From Ariolimax columbianus (taxonomy: Eukaryota > Mollusca > Gastropoda > Stylommatophora > Arionidae): a stretch of DNA of 64,000 bases. The translations under genes and the position numbers were made by a program. The DNA lies in contig JAVGWX010000007.1 in the NCBI GenBank assembly GCA_036924085.1, forward strand, positions 73,795,948 to 73,859,947, in the 5' to 3' direction. A model generated the notes under the pieces. That model did not search any database. It saw nothing but the letters and a program-made list of their open reading frames with translations, and was not told the origin of the DNA. Shown in pieces: positions 1-10,609 of the stretch (position 1 is the first letter of the stretch; each line of letters opens with the position of its first letter).

Positions 1-72
1 AAAATCGCTCACTTTCATCATTATCATCATTATTATCATCATCATCATCATCTTCATCATCATCATCATCAT
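1..72. repeat. ATC/TCA microsatellite
   Basis: Imperfect ATC/TCA trinucleotide repeat with interspersed TTA and TTC units. It is cut by the window start and repeated at 59361-59417. Confidence 0.85.
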
Positions 73-294
73 GTTGCATGTCATTTGCAGAAAATCACTT
101 TCACAACAACCGATCTGTAACTCGATCTCTAGCCAGAAGTATCGCCTCTATCGTTGTAATCGTCAGGACCTCCGTGATGTCTTGTTTCCATCTTTTCATC
201 GGTCTGCTTCAGCCCCGCTTTCCAAGCACCAAACCCTCCTGTATCGTTCTTTCTAGGTCAGTATGGCGTTTGATGTGGTCAAACTATTATACAG

Positions 295-880
295 CAAAGC
301 AAGCTGTCATTTTCACAGACGACCTAGCAGTGTAATGGCCCTCAAGAGCCCAGTGCTTAAAAAAAAAGCAGTCCAATGGACACCAGCCCACTGAGGCATT
401 CCAGGCAACGGGGAGGCGGACATGCTCGCCAGAGAGCAAGGAATGCTGCAGCAGAGTGATACATAAATCACATACAATGAAACTAAAGCATTCATCAGGA
501 CAACGTACAGTGCAAAATGGAAAATAGGATCACATTTGCCACATAGAAAACTATGCCTACCATCAACTCTCCAGTCGAGACCAGGTGATCATTTTCCGGC
601 TACGCACATGTCACAACAGACTCAGATGCCATCTGTACAACAAGTTCAAGATTGGCACTACAGAGATTTGTGCCTGCGGCACAGCCCCCATGAAGGCATA
701 ATATATTTTGCAGTTCTGTCCGCTGTATACCGACAAAAGAAGAAACAATTGACAACAGCCAGTGTCCTTCCACGAAAAGCTGTACGGAAGCGTACAGAGC
801 TTTGAGTCGACTGCTGCCTTCGGTAAAATCATTGAAGCTGAGGTCTGAAGACGAACGAAGAAGCAGAAGAAACTATTTTA
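295..880 (+). pseudogene. RNase H-bearing LINE, 3' part (degenerate)
   Basis: Conceptual translation shows the end of an I/Jockey-type LINE ORF2. There is an RNase H-like FTDDLAV segment near 316, then WTPAH, GIPGNGEAD and LARE motifs around 377-440, then a tail resembling the C-terminal region of the element at 3154-6690. In-frame stops and frame changes interrupt it. An AVDS-type end and GAAG-rich sequence near 855 mark the element's 3' side. It is a dead 5'-truncated insertion. The second copy lies at 59640-60225, where the AD-M-LA residue is R instead of M, as expected for an intact family member. Confidence 0.65.
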
Positions 881-964
881 GCTTTCGAGACAAGATGTTG
901 TTTACTAACCATTTTGCTTGAAATTAAGTAGGATCTGTAGTATATATATATATCTTTATCTATA

Positions 965-1206
965 TCTCAAGCAGATGTGGATATATTGAGATCGGATTTA
1001 GATAACATTCGAGAGTGGTTTGTAGGTTCGCAAATGGAGTTTAATGTAGATAAATGTACAGTCATCCACATGGGAAGATCCAATATGAAACAATAAGAAT
1101 AAATTGGATGGGCATAGCTTTTAGAGCAAGGTGATGAAATGAAACTGTATGTATACAGATTCTGCAGAGTCTTCTAAACCAGTTTAAGGACGTTAAGCTA
1201 AGTTAA
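965..1206 (+). pseudogene. CR1-like LINE fragment, internally deleted
   Basis: The left half (965-1088) translates to a post-YADD reverse-transcriptase segment with LRSDLDNIREWF and FNVDKCTVIHMGR. It then jumps to the family's 3' terminal region (AFKNK/LDAH-type coding remnant, then the tail containing TCTTCTAAACCAGT and GACGTTAAG). The region between these parts is missing, so this is an internally deleted copy. Related tails occur at 7190-7424, 8020-8200 and 57690-57865. Confidence 0.6.
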
Positions 1207-1620
1207 GGATATCTGCATTTTTCCTTTTTTCTATCCATTGTATTTTGAGCACTTTTCTATAGTCCTTTGGTTCAAAAGATGCAATCCTCTTCTTAAGTGT
1301 TTGTGTGGGGGTCCACGTTTCACATCCGTATGTCTTCATCGGTATAATGCAAGTTCACAGAATAGTTATTTTCATTTTATTAATGTTCTGTCATCAGTTT
1401 CTCATTTTATTGAACCTCTGCATTGCCGTAGCCATTGGCGCTTATAACTGAGCCGAGGTACTCAAAGCTTGTGACTTAAAGCTTGTGACTTTCTCAATCT
1501 TCTGTTGTTCTAAAAAAAACTTTAGGTTTGGTCTTTGCCTTGCCTGTGATCGTTATCTTGGTTGTACTTTAAATTCAGGTATAGATTTTGGACTTCGTTG
1601 AGTTGTGTTTACGCTCATCA
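1207..1620 (-). pseudogene. RTE-like LINE reverse transcriptase C-terminal fragment
   Basis: Read on the minus strand in shifting frames, this gives a KVTSFKYLGS-like segment (here with a small duplication, around 1440-1490), then YGCETWTPTQTLKKRI-like and FEPKDYRKVLKIQWIEKR-like segments at 1215-1340. These are typical of the region after the RT palm in RTE-type elements. Several frameshifts make it a pseudogene. The small plus-strand open frames here are shadows. The duplicate is at about 60553-60966. Confidence 0.55.
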
Positions 1621-2440
1621 GTACTTTTATATTTCGCTAGTTGTTAGACCCACCGGGCTAGATCGCATGTGGACACAGTCCTGGTGTGAACAGACTATCT
1701 ACAATGCAGTTAGTAAACTAGCCTTATCTTGTAAAGCGAGCTATGCAAGTTTTCATTCCATTTCCAACAATATATCTCTGCAAATATGGATTTTCGACAT
1801 TTGTAGCAAAAAAGAAAAACAAATCGAAACCGATTAGATGTCTAACATGGCAAACGTGTGGTTTGTACAACACAACAGTTGAATCCTCTTCGAGAAAGAG
1901 AAACAACAAGCCTTCACGCGGTCAGCATTTCTTGATCTTTGTGACCCGTTCCTCAGCCTTGCATATATACGCAGCACGTTCATTCAAACAATAATGAAAT
2001 TAACTTTCTTCTATTTTAAATGTGTTGTGTTTCTATTGAAATTGTTAAGAAAGACACATATATCACATGTACTTTTGTGTTTGTTTTTTAACTATTTCTA
2101 TATAACTGGTTCTTTGCTATTGTATTTTATGTATTTAAAAACATTATTCCGAGAAGGGGTACGTGACATACACTTGACAAGGAAGACCATAGAACACAAA
2201 TAGCAAACAACTTTCCCTTAGACGATTAACAAAAACCTGTCTTGACATAGTCGCCATCACGGCCTGCGATGGGCATCAGAACATGACACAACCGTTGAGT
2301 TACAGGAACAATTTGTATCTACAGTTAACATCATTTGCTGAATAAGAACGATCATCAATGGGCAGAAGCGTGCGGTGAACACCTTCCATTTTTGGGCTAA
2401 AGAGAAATACTCTCCATTTAATGTACAAAATGTAACTAAG
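1621..2440. other. No recognisable gene
   Basis: About 820 bases of AT-rich sequence. I see no family motif, RNA gene or ordered repeat. Short open frames occur (for example 1743-1994 and 1994-2203) but have no recognisable content. All of it is repeated at about 60967-61790. Confidence 0.5.
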
Positions 2441-2780
2441 TTAACGTCTTTATACGGGTTGAGAAGACTACCTCTTTATACTGGTTTAGAAGACTGAAAC
2501 TTTATACTGGTTTAGAAGACTGTGTCTTTATATTGGTTTATAAGACGATGTCTTTATAATGGTTTAGAAGACGATGTCTTTATACTGCCTTAGAATGACT
2601 ATATCTTTATACTGGTTTAGAAGACTACGTGTTTATACTGGCTTAGAAAACTATGCAGAGTCTGTAACCAACCAGTTTCATTTACATTTCCTAGCTCTAA
2701 AAGCTATGTGCATCCAATCTATTCTTAAATGCTTTAATTGTTCCAGCCTAAAACTACTTCATATGGCAATACATTCTAAG
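2441..2780 (-). repeat. CR1-like LINE 3' end with expanded terminal repeats
   Basis: On the minus strand this reads as the same 3' region seen at 57690-57865: AATGAAACTGGTTG..., the TCTGCA(T/G)AG box, then TCTTCTAAACCAGTATAAAG. In other copies the terminal box occurs once; here about seven or eight degenerate copies of a ~26-38 bp unit follow each other (about 2448-2665). The right-hand duplicate (61790-62100) has one unit fewer. Confidence 0.65.
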
Positions 2781-2929
2781 CATTCACCACTGTACAGCTT
2801 ATGTAGCTTACCAGTGACACTTTTACCGGTACAGTTCTCGCAGCTTAGCTCACTTTAACTTCAACCGATGCACAAAATTGAGAAATGAAATAAAGAAATA
2901 AATTTATTCTACCGGGGAATGCCGCCATT

Positions 2930-2992
2930 GTGGAAAGGGGGGGGGGGTGGTGGTGGTGGTGGTGAGTGGTGTGGTGAGGAGGGGGGGGGCGG
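2930..2992. repeat. G-rich low-complexity tract
   Basis: Runs of G mixed with GGT repeats. The matching tract at 62256-62317 has different run lengths, so it is length-variable. Several closely spaced G runs make a G-quadruplex plausible. Confidence 0.8.
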
Positions 2993-3067
2993 TCCGCAAA
3001 TCGCCGGAATATCGTCGAGTATCGTAACGCAAATTGAGAATCAGATTGTGAAGAATACTACTGCTGT

Positions 3068-3153
3068 TTATTCTTCTTCTTCTTCTTCTTCTTCTTCTTC
3101 TTCTTCTTCTTCTTCTTCTTCTTCTTCTTCTTCTTCTTCTTCTTCTTCTTCTT
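3068..3153. repeat. (TTC)n microsatellite, LINE tail
   Basis: About 28 TTC units, against about 12 in the duplicate at 62398-62434. It sits directly beyond the 3' end of the minus-strand LINE at 3154-6690. In that element's sense it is a GAA-repeat tail, as at 8915-8930, so the microsatellite probably grew from the element's tail. Confidence 0.85.
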
Positions 3154-6100
3154 CATCAACCTCTATTTTTTCGAAAAAAGCAGCGGTCATCCTAAGGCTG
3201 TCGACACTGCCATAGAGCATGTCTAGTGTTTGTCACTGGTGATGGCCACATGTGCTTTCTCTGGTCCTCGTATGTCGGCAGTTTTGCAGCATGTGTTCAG
3301 CGGTCATTTTCCCGGTGCCACAAGTGCATTCTTCAGTGCCACCTATCTTCAGTTTATTGAAAAGGTGGTACCTTAGTCTGTTGTGGCCTGTGCGGAGTCT
3401 GAAGACCACGACCTGCTCTCTTCTGTCCAACTGGTAATAAGCATCGTTTTTTGTGTAGCCAGTATGTTCTGTTTCCCATTTGGCCATGTATCTGGCTCTA
3501 ATAAGCCTTTTGGACTCTTCGTAGGTCAAACTAGAATCTGGTTGTGGTAGTCTTGCACCTTCTTTTGCCAGTCTGTCTGCCTCCTCGTTGCCTTGGAAGT
3601 TACAGTGGGATGGAACCCACTGTACCACTACACTTTTTGGTGCGGACTGCTGGCATAGTTGACAGAGTACTGCTCTTAAATCATTTAGTTCAGTATTTTT
3701 CTACTTTTTAGTGCTGTGACTACGGCCAGGGCATCTGTAAACAGGACTATCTGCCTTTCATTTCGTTTGCCTGTCAGCATTGCTTCTGCTGCATCCCTCA
3801 GTGCCTCTGCCTCCGCTCTGAAATAACATGAGTATTTTCCAGTTGCCACTGACAGTGTTATTTTTTTACCATTTGGTAGGCTCAGGAATACCTCAGGTTA
3901 CAGACCCGTCGGTGTATGCATGGGTCCAGTCCATGCTTGGGTAGTTTTTCGTTATGTACCTCAGGGTTATGTCTCTTCTTTCTGTTTCAGTCTGGCTGTT
4001 CTTGTTTCAAATACCTGGTATATTTTCTACCACCTCCGGAATGATATGCTGCTTCCAGGTAGGTTTTGCGTACAGAAGGGATGGGCTTTGGTGTTAATGT
4101 GTTCATAGTGTCTTCGCTCATCTTTGCTTTGGCTATTTCTGCAAAGTTTCTCCGCTTTAGTTTCCCATTTCCAAATCTATTTAGTCTCTGATGCATTGGG
4201 TGGTCTGTCAGTCTTCTGAGTTTCTCTGCTTGCTGCTGGGCTCTGCAGTCTCTTCTGTCGGTCATGGATTGCAGATTTCTAATCTTTTCCAGTTCTACAA
4301 TTGGCGTTGACTTCATGCCTGCTGTTATAACTCTCATGGCTTGGTTTTGAAGTTTGCTAATTTTATCAAAGTTAGCCTTTGCTGCTGTTGCCCATACCGC
4401 AATGTCATACTCGAGAACTGGTCTCACTCTTCCAGTGTACAGTTTCGTCTGATCCCCAGCTTGTGCCAGCAAGTTTCCTAATGATTGCCATTCTTTGTCT
4501 GGCTCTCATTCGGTTTTTCTCGATCTGACTTTTCCATGTCATGCACCGATCAAATGTGACTCCCAGGTAGTTTTGGTTGCCGTTTGTCCGCAGATATTTG
4601 CCGTTAAGACTTATTTTAGTGTTCTGGGGTTTGTTTGAAAGCGAGAATATCGTACATGTTTTTTCCTCATTTATTTTGACCAGCCATGAGGCCATCTAAA
4701 ACCGATGTAGGGGTGTCGAAGTAGCAATAGCAGATGATGCAAAAGAGGTGACTCTTGAGTCAGAGAATACACCAAAGCGAGTACTGTCCCTACACCTTTC
4801 CTGGTGTATATAAACAACATCACTGATGTTGTTTATATACACCAGGAAAGGTGTTGGTGACAGTACTCCGCTTTGGTGTATTCTCTGCTCAAGTGTCACC
4901 TTTTTGCTCATCTGCTATTGTACTTGAACTATGGTTTTCGAGGTAGTCGCTGATCCATCTGTACATTTTCCCACAAACTTCACTTCTTCGTAGCTTGACT
5001 TTAAGTCCCTTTATCCACACCTTGTCAAATGCCTTCTCTAAATTCACCCAAACCGCTACTGTGTGGTTTTCTCCTGGTACGCATCATCTATTAACTGGGC
5101 TATGAGAGTGATCTGGTCCTCAGTGGATCTGTGCTGTCTAAAGCCTGCTTGCTGTGGAATTAGTATGTGTTTTTCTTCCAGATGCCACATCAGTCTGGTG
5201 TTTATCATACGTTCCATCAGTTTACCTACACAGCTCAGTAGACTGATAGGTCTGTATCCATTAGGTACTGGTATAAGTACAGCGTCTTTTCATGTCTGAG
5301 GTACAATTCCCCTTTTCCAGCTTTGGTTCAGGACTTATAGTAACTTCCTCTTTGCTGTTTGGCCCAACTTCATCAGCAATTCGTGTTACCCCATCTTTTC
5401 CGGGCGATTTCTGTTTCTTTAGAGTTCTCATGGCCTCTTCCTTTTCATTTATTGTTAGTATTGCCATCATGTGCTCCTCTGGTGCCATATTGATGTAGTC
5501 GTGGCTCTTTTGTTCTTCACTATTGTCTGTGAGCCTGTCTGTAGGGACATCAATGTAGTTTGCTCTGGCATAGTGTTCGTTCTATAAAGGCGTTTGCTGC
5601 TTTTTTTTCCAGTAAGCATGTTGTTGTCTCCATGCTTGATGGTAATTTGTTCATTTGATGGTGTTTCGTCATTCATGGCTCTGACTAACTTCCATAGTTT
5701 GTTCTCTTCTTTATCTAAATTGAGGCTTTCTGTTTTATTTTTCCAGCTGTCTCTTGTTATATGGTTTAGTGTTCTTTTGTATTTCGCTGTGATAGCCTTG
5801 AGGGCGATATTTGCCTCCATAGATTGTTCTCTCTCTGCCATGTTCCTAGCATTTGAGACTTCGTCTTCCGCTTTCTAAAATTCATCATTCCAATATGGCT
5901 TGTAGTTTTTCCTTGCCCCTCTTGGGATGGTTTCGGTGGCTGCTTGCATTATTGCTTTGCTTAGGCTTTCCACCATAGGTTTTATATTGTTATTCCATGT
6001 GTTGATGGTTTCACATAGCCGATCTGTCAGAATTGCAAATCTGTCCCAGTCGGCTCGTTTATAGTTCCAACGTAGGAGCGCTTTTATTTCCTGTGGGCCT

Positions 6101-6690
6101 ACTTCCAAATCAATTTCTAGCCTAATTGGCCTTTTGTCGCTACCTGCCAATTGGTTGAGCGACCTGGCCGTCTATGTGGTGAATATCAACCGTGTAAAAG
6201 GCCAAGTCTAGAGTAGAGGTGGTATGCCATGTTCTAGAATAGAAGATAGGGCTGTCCTCCAGCCTATTGAAAAGATAGAGATTTGTGTCTATCTCCCAGT
6301 CTTCCACTTCATCGCCTCTTTTGTCTGTGTCCGAATATCCCCATCTCTCCGAGTGGCTGTTGAAGTCTCCAACTACTAGGCAGCTGGAGTTCTTGATTTC
6401 CATACTCGAGAGCGACAGGTCTTTGTTGGGTGGTCCATACAGGTTGAAGATGCGGATCTTCGTTTCTTGTGTCATTATGTCGAGTCCTACAATTTCTGCT
6501 TGTCCAGTGTGATTGACAGCTACCGCGCTCCTCGGTATGCAGTTATGTGTTAGTATCAGAACCCTTCCTTTGTCAAGACTGTAACATGCTAAAGCAACTG
6601 CGTTGTGAATACTGACCCACTGAGATGAACCCACACATACACACTTTTGTGAGAGTCTTGAAGAACTCCCCACCACAGTAGACTTTGTCC
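3154..6690 (-). pseudogene. RNase H-bearing LINE (I/Jockey-like), degenerate near full-length ORF2
   Basis: Domains in order on the minus strand are as follows. AP endonuclease C-terminal part, 6676-6140 (NLYGPP, VVGDFNSHSERWG, STLDLAF). Linker, about 6150-5490. Reverse transcriptase, about 5488-4405 (QKSPGKDG; a GGVLSPT-like VLSPTPFLVYIN box near 4850; NYLGVTFDR near 4560). Thumb and connection, 4472-3987. RNase H, about 3930-3560 (YTDGSV start near 3915, DALAVV near 3735, PSHCNFQGNEEADRLAKEG). A Cys/His cluster with ECTCGTGKMTAEH, then the GAA tail. Frameshifts and stops separate the blocks and a hairpin replaces part of the RT palm near 4823, so it cannot make a working enzyme. The endonuclease N-terminus is missing, which suggests 5' truncation near 6690. 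A shorter relative is at 8347-8930. Confidence 0.8.
4720..4925. repeat. Long inverted repeat (fold-back) in LINE RT region
   Basis: Two arms of roughly 100 bp meet at position 4823 with a one-base spacer. The inner 22 bp on each side pair perfectly (4801-4822 with 4824-4845); farther out there are a few mismatches and small gaps. The right arm carries the native RT sequence of the host LINE, and the left arm is its inverted copy. The right-hand duplicate has normal LINE sequence from 63972 instead. Confidence 0.9.
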
Positions 6691-6734
6691 ATAGAACTGG
6701 CCTTTACGTGTAGACTTAATACAATTGTCGGTGA

Positions 6735-6920
6735 GCTAGAAAAAGAAGGAAAAGAAGAAGAAAGAGAAGAAGAAGTAAAGAATGAAGAAGAAAATCGAGA
6801 AGAAGGAGTAGAAGAAGAAGAGGAATAAGAATAAGAAGAAGAAAAAGAAGAAGAAGAAAAAGAAGAAGAAGAAGAAGAGAAAGAAGAAAAAAAAGAAGAG
6901 AAAGAAAAAGAAGATAAACA
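6735..6920. repeat. GAA/AAG-rich tract
   Basis: About 185 bp of purine-only, imperfect GAA/GAAA repeats on the plus strand, beside the 5' boundary of the degenerate LINE. It may be the GAA tail of another, otherwise lost insertion. The poly-Phe/Leu open frames across it have no meaning. Confidence 0.85.
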
Positions 6921-7189
6921 TGAGTAAATAGTACTACCTGATATTGCCCGAAGAAGATTTTAATGTTTAAATGAAGTATATCGTTAAAAAGCAACTAATC
7001 TGATTGGCAAACATCAGGCCAGTCTCTAAACCCTGATCTATGGGTGAGAGAGCTAGAGTGTGTACGCCAAACACGCCAGGAGGTTGAATCATTTCTACAT
7101 GACACATACTCCAAATTGGCTACAAGACCACATCACAAATAACCATACTCTTTTCATTACTACTACACTATTCATACACTTTTGTAGAA
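6921..7189. other. No recognisable gene
   Basis: AT-rich sequence with no motif I recognise. Confidence 0.4.
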
Positions 7190-7424
7190 AGTTAAAGTGA
7201 GATAGACTGGCCAAGTTTCTCGAAAGTCAAGTGAAAGGTTCCAAAAGAAACTTGTCTGCTTGGAATGCATTGCCAGGGGCGGTGGTAGAGGCAGGGACAG
7301 TTAATGCGTTTAAGAATAAACTGGATGCGCATAGATTTTAGAGCAAGGTGATGTAAATGTAACTGGTTGTATACAGACTCTGCAGGGTCTTCTAAACCAG
7401 TATAAAGACGTTAAGTTAAGAAGA
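7190..7424 (+). pseudogene. CR1-like LINE 3' end
   Basis: Contains a coding remnant of the CR1-type C-terminus (W-N-A-x-P followed by a VNAFKNKLDAH-like segment, 7260-7335) with frameshifts, then the family 3' tail with GTCTTCTAAACCAGTATAAA and GACGTTAAGTTAAG. It is a 5'-truncated copy that abuts a second, longer copy downstream in the same orientation. Confidence 0.65.
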
Positions 7425-8200
7425 CAGCGATTGGCATAAATAAGGAGTACTCTGAGTGGTGTGAAGTAAAAAATGGAACAAAATTACAGAATTGCGAGAA
7501 CAATAATAGAATGATAGATAACGAAAGAGACATAGGGGTAATAATAGAGCATACAGGTAAGGTGAGTGAGCAAGTCCAGGTAGCAGTGAATAAGTCAAAT
7601 GCAACGTTAGGTATGATAAAAAAAAAGAAATATTAAACATAGGAGTAATGAGATGATTGACACACTGTATAAAGCATTAGTTAGACCTAGATCGGAGTAC
7701 TGTGTACAGGTGTGGAGTACTTGTCGTAGAAGAGCTATAAATATGCTGGAAAGGATACAAAGAATAGCGACAAAACTGATAGTGGGATTCCAGAATTACA
7801 GTTACGAGGAAAGACTCAGAAAAACCGGCCGTTAATGTCTAGAAAAGAGACGAATTAAACGTGACTAAATCTAAGTTGATAAGATAATCACAGCAAAAGT
7901 TAAATTGGACTATAACAAGTTTTTCAAAATACAACCACCAGCGAGAACAAGAGGACACAGATACAAATTAACTAACGAAAGGTCCAAATTGGACACAGAA
8001 CATTTTTAAAAATTCAGACAGTGGTGAATGCTTGGAATGCTTTGCCCCAGGAAATAGTGCAGGCAGAGACAGTTAATGCATTTAAGAATAAATATGATGT
8101 ACATAGTTATTAGAGCAGGGTAATGCAAATGGGACTGGTTGTCTACAGACTCTGATGAGTTTTCTAAACCAATATAAAAACGTTATGTTAAGTTAAGTTA
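7425..8200 (+). pseudogene. CR1-like LINE, RT C-terminal half and 3' end
   Basis: Reading across frameshifts gives ERDIGVII and VNKSNATLGMIKK (7520-7625), then the open stretch 7653-7835 with LYKALVRPRSEYCVQVWS, MLERIQRIATKLI and YEERL. After that come KVKLDYNKFFKIQPPARTRG (7890-7950) and the VNAWNALPQE/VNAFKNK-like end (8020-8100). This is the standard order downstream of the RT palm in CR1-like elements. A stop after YEERLRKTGR and later frame changes mark it as dead. The tail ends in GTTAAGTTAAGTTA. Confidence 0.75.
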
Positions 8201-8345
8201 TGCCGTGTTTGTTAGCTTACTCAGTTCGTTTTATGATTGTGCTAACTTTTTGTTTCACCGCTTCACATTGTTCTTTGTAGGACAATGTGCGATCCATTGT
8301 AATTCCTAGGTACTTAGGTGTATCTATATGTTTAAGTTTATGCCC
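8201..8345 (-). pseudogene. Non-LTR RT thumb fragment
   Basis: The minus strand translates to ISWQGHKLKHIDTPKYLGIT then MDRTLSYKEQCEAVKQKV, the segment that follows the YADD box in Jockey/RTE-like reverse transcriptases. Only about 50 codons remain, between two plus-strand LINE fragments. Confidence 0.6.
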
Positions 8346-8346
8346 C

Positions 8347-8930
8347 TGCCAACTAATCTTTCAATAGAGAATATATTAAGAAGAGTCCACAGCTCCATGT
8401 TTGCAGACGATCTGGCTTTGTGGACCACGGAAGAAAATCGGATGCAGCAGGCCCTAACATCGCTGGAGTAGTGGACGATGAGACAGACAGACTGGCTAAA
8501 GAAGGTGCAAGGTTACCACAACCAGATTCTAGTGTGAGTGTGACCTACGAAGAGTTCAGATACAAGGCCAAATGGGAAACAGAGCATACTGGCTACACAA
8601 AAAATGATGCCTACTACCAGTTGAACAGAAGAGAGCAGGTCGTGGTCTTCAGACTCCGCACAGGCCACAACAGACTGAGGTACCATCTATTCAATAAACT
8701 GAAGAAAGGTGGTACTGACGAATGCACCTGTGGTACAGGGAAAATGACCGCGGAACATCCGCTGCAAAATTGTCCGACATACGAGAACCAGAGAAAGCAC
8801 ATGTATCCATCACCAGTGGAAACACTAGACAAGCTCTATGGCAGTGTCGACAGCCTCAAGATGACAGCTGCCTTCTTCGAAAAAATTCAAGTTGACGTCT
8901 GACAGCGTACGAAGAAGAAGATTTACCTCG
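8347..8930 (+). pseudogene. RNase H LINE, internally deleted (RT YADD box fused to RNase H end)
   Basis: Starts with an RT box, SSMFADDLALWTTEEN (8390-8435), then a short ALTSLE segment (8445-8465). It changes frame straight into the end of RNase H (DETDRLAKEGARLPQPDSS, from 8480) and runs open to 8902 with ECTCGTGKMTAEH. Residues match the LINE at 3154-6690 closely. The RT thumb and most of RNase H are absent, so this is an internal deletion. It ends with a GACAGCGTACGAAGAAGAAG tail. Confidence 0.75.
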
Positions 8931-10420
8931 AATTGTTTTTAACACCTGCACAAATTAACAGTCATCTAACAATATTCATATTTCTGTTGTTCATCATCTC
9001 TCTCTTTCTCTCTCTCTCTACTTTGGTCTTCTTGTTTCTCTGTACTCTCAGCAATCAATGCTGACTACCAACTAATGTGTGACAAATATGAACTGCTGTG
9101 ATCATATAAGACATTCCAATGTACCCCGCCCAGTTCCAGTTAAAGGCCAACACAAAATACAGAAGGGATTGAAGCTCACGAGCAAAAACATGCATTTAGA
9201 ACGTGCCAACCGTAGCGACAATCCGCCCAAGAAACTGTTCATTATGTCAAGGAAAGAATGTCAGAATACAAACACAGCCAACTTGCTGTTTACATTCATG
9301 GATACATCGAGTAATACAAATATACTGTAGTCGGGGATGCTGTGGTAGAAACTTCTCTATACGAGGTTTTAGCTTTTATCAGATGGGGATAGCCAGTTCC
9401 CTTCCTCGAAGTCTTGGCTTACAATATCACTGATATATAAATTTATTGTTATTACCGCTAGGGATGAGGTACTAGAATCTTCATTGTTCTGATACACACA
9501 CGAATCCATGAACTGGTCAATACGACATGATACCGCACAAAGGACAACGGTCTGTGGTAGAAAAGGGCAAGTCTTTCAAGAATCCAGAAATTGAAACCTC
9601 TAATCAAACCAAAAACTTCAGGTTTTGTGAAAACCAATTCCTGTTCCTCTATCATTTCTCCTAACAGTAAATCTGGTACTCGTTTACAGCTGGGTTGGCT
9701 GGAACAAGTTGCAGCCGGAAAGAAGCAGCCACTCTACCAACGTTGTATCCTACGCTCTACATGTACATATAGTGTGGTCTTATGTTTCCTCTAATAACAT
9801 GTCTTAATGGTAATCACACATTTTCTTCTGCTTATCTCTCGGAATAATCATTCCTTCATGGTTTTATATTGTTCTATTATAGGTCAATGGCCAATGTTTT
9901 GTTATTATTATTGTCATGATTATTATCATCAACATCCTCATCATCTTCTATCAACTTGTGTCATTAGAAGGCGTGGAAGGGGGTGTAGTTTTATGTCGTG
10001 TGCCATCTTCGTCGCCGATGTTGTTGACATCCAGTTTTTCTTTAAACATAGCGAGGGACATAACCAAACAAATACAAAAAATATATAATTAAGAGTTATC
10101 CCATCATAAAAAATTTGCGTGAGAGGTTCTGGCTTGGGCGTCTCCCCTCTTTATCCAGGTTACAAACCTTAGAACGAGTGAGCTATGGCCCTACACCAGA
10201 ACCACATGGACGTGTACATTGGCATCTGTACACTGAAGGCGATAGGTGTTAATTATCCACCCGACCAAATTTCTCACGCTTGTTGTCGTCCTCGTGCACG
10301 ACATATGGGGAGGAACAGCTCGCGACCCCGGGCGCTCGTCGGCGACGATTGTGACAGCAAAGCCGTGCTTATCACAAGAGCTGAACCTTGAACCTTGACC
10401 GGCGTCGAAGTCATGGAGCG
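8931..10420. other. No recognisable gene
   Basis: About 1.5 kb with a short TC repeat (8998-9020) and an imperfect ATT/ATC-rich patch (about 9900-9955). The last ~150 bases before the family A array (10280-10420) are clearly more GC-rich than their surroundings. Several short open frames (9079-9330, 9807-10088) show no known domain. I see no tRNA or other RNA gene. Confidence 0.5.
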
Positions 10421-10431
10421 AACTAGACAAG
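10421..10431. repeat. Family A target-site copy, left outer
   Basis: The 11-mer AACTAGACAAG. It recurs at 15911-15921 between the two A elements and at 21420-21430 beyond A2, giving the pattern target-A1-target-A2-target. It is the target-site duplication, or a duplicated part of a longer preferred target. Confidence 0.85.
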
Positions 10432-10455
10432 TAGGTTTTAATGTGTTTATTTTCA

Positions 10456-10473
10456 TTTTCACAAAGGTGAAAA
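10456..10473 (-). promoter_or_regulatory. 3'-terminal stem-loop of A1
   Basis: A 7-bp perfect stem (TTTTCAC / GTGAAAA) with a 4-base loop, about 25 bases from the element's 3' end and next to the terminal AATAAA. It is conserved in A2 at 15946-15963. In many site-specific LINEs the RT recognises a structured 3' end; that role here is inferred. Confidence 0.4.
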
Positions 10474-10556
10474 AACCATCTTTTGGTTTTGTTCATTTCA
10501 AACTTCCTTTCATTCTTTCTTTCACTCAGATTTAAATTTTTCAACATAAATATATA

Positions 10557-10609
<53 letters not shown>

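Larger units (their letters stand above)
1..4690. repeat. Direct segmental duplication, left copy
   Basis: This stretch matches 59346-63971 in the same orientation, base for base except for scattered substitutions and length changes in simple repeats. It begins at or before the window edge. The match stops abruptly at 4690: the left copy enters a rearranged hairpin-bearing stretch, while the right copy continues into normal reverse-transcriptase sequence. The largest length differences are in the TTC tract (3068-3153) and in one lost tail repeat near 2470. It could be a real segmental duplication or two haplotypes joined in the assembly; the sequence alone cannot decide. Confidence 0.93.

Noticed and set aside
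2919..3215. Poly-Gly/poly-Ser open frame (also 62250-62495)
   Set aside because: It is the translation of G-rich and TTC simple repeats.
9079..10088. Short open frames in 8931-10420 as host genes
   Set aside because: Each is under 95 codons with no recognisable motif, no splice context and overlapping alternatives; the evidence is insufficient.
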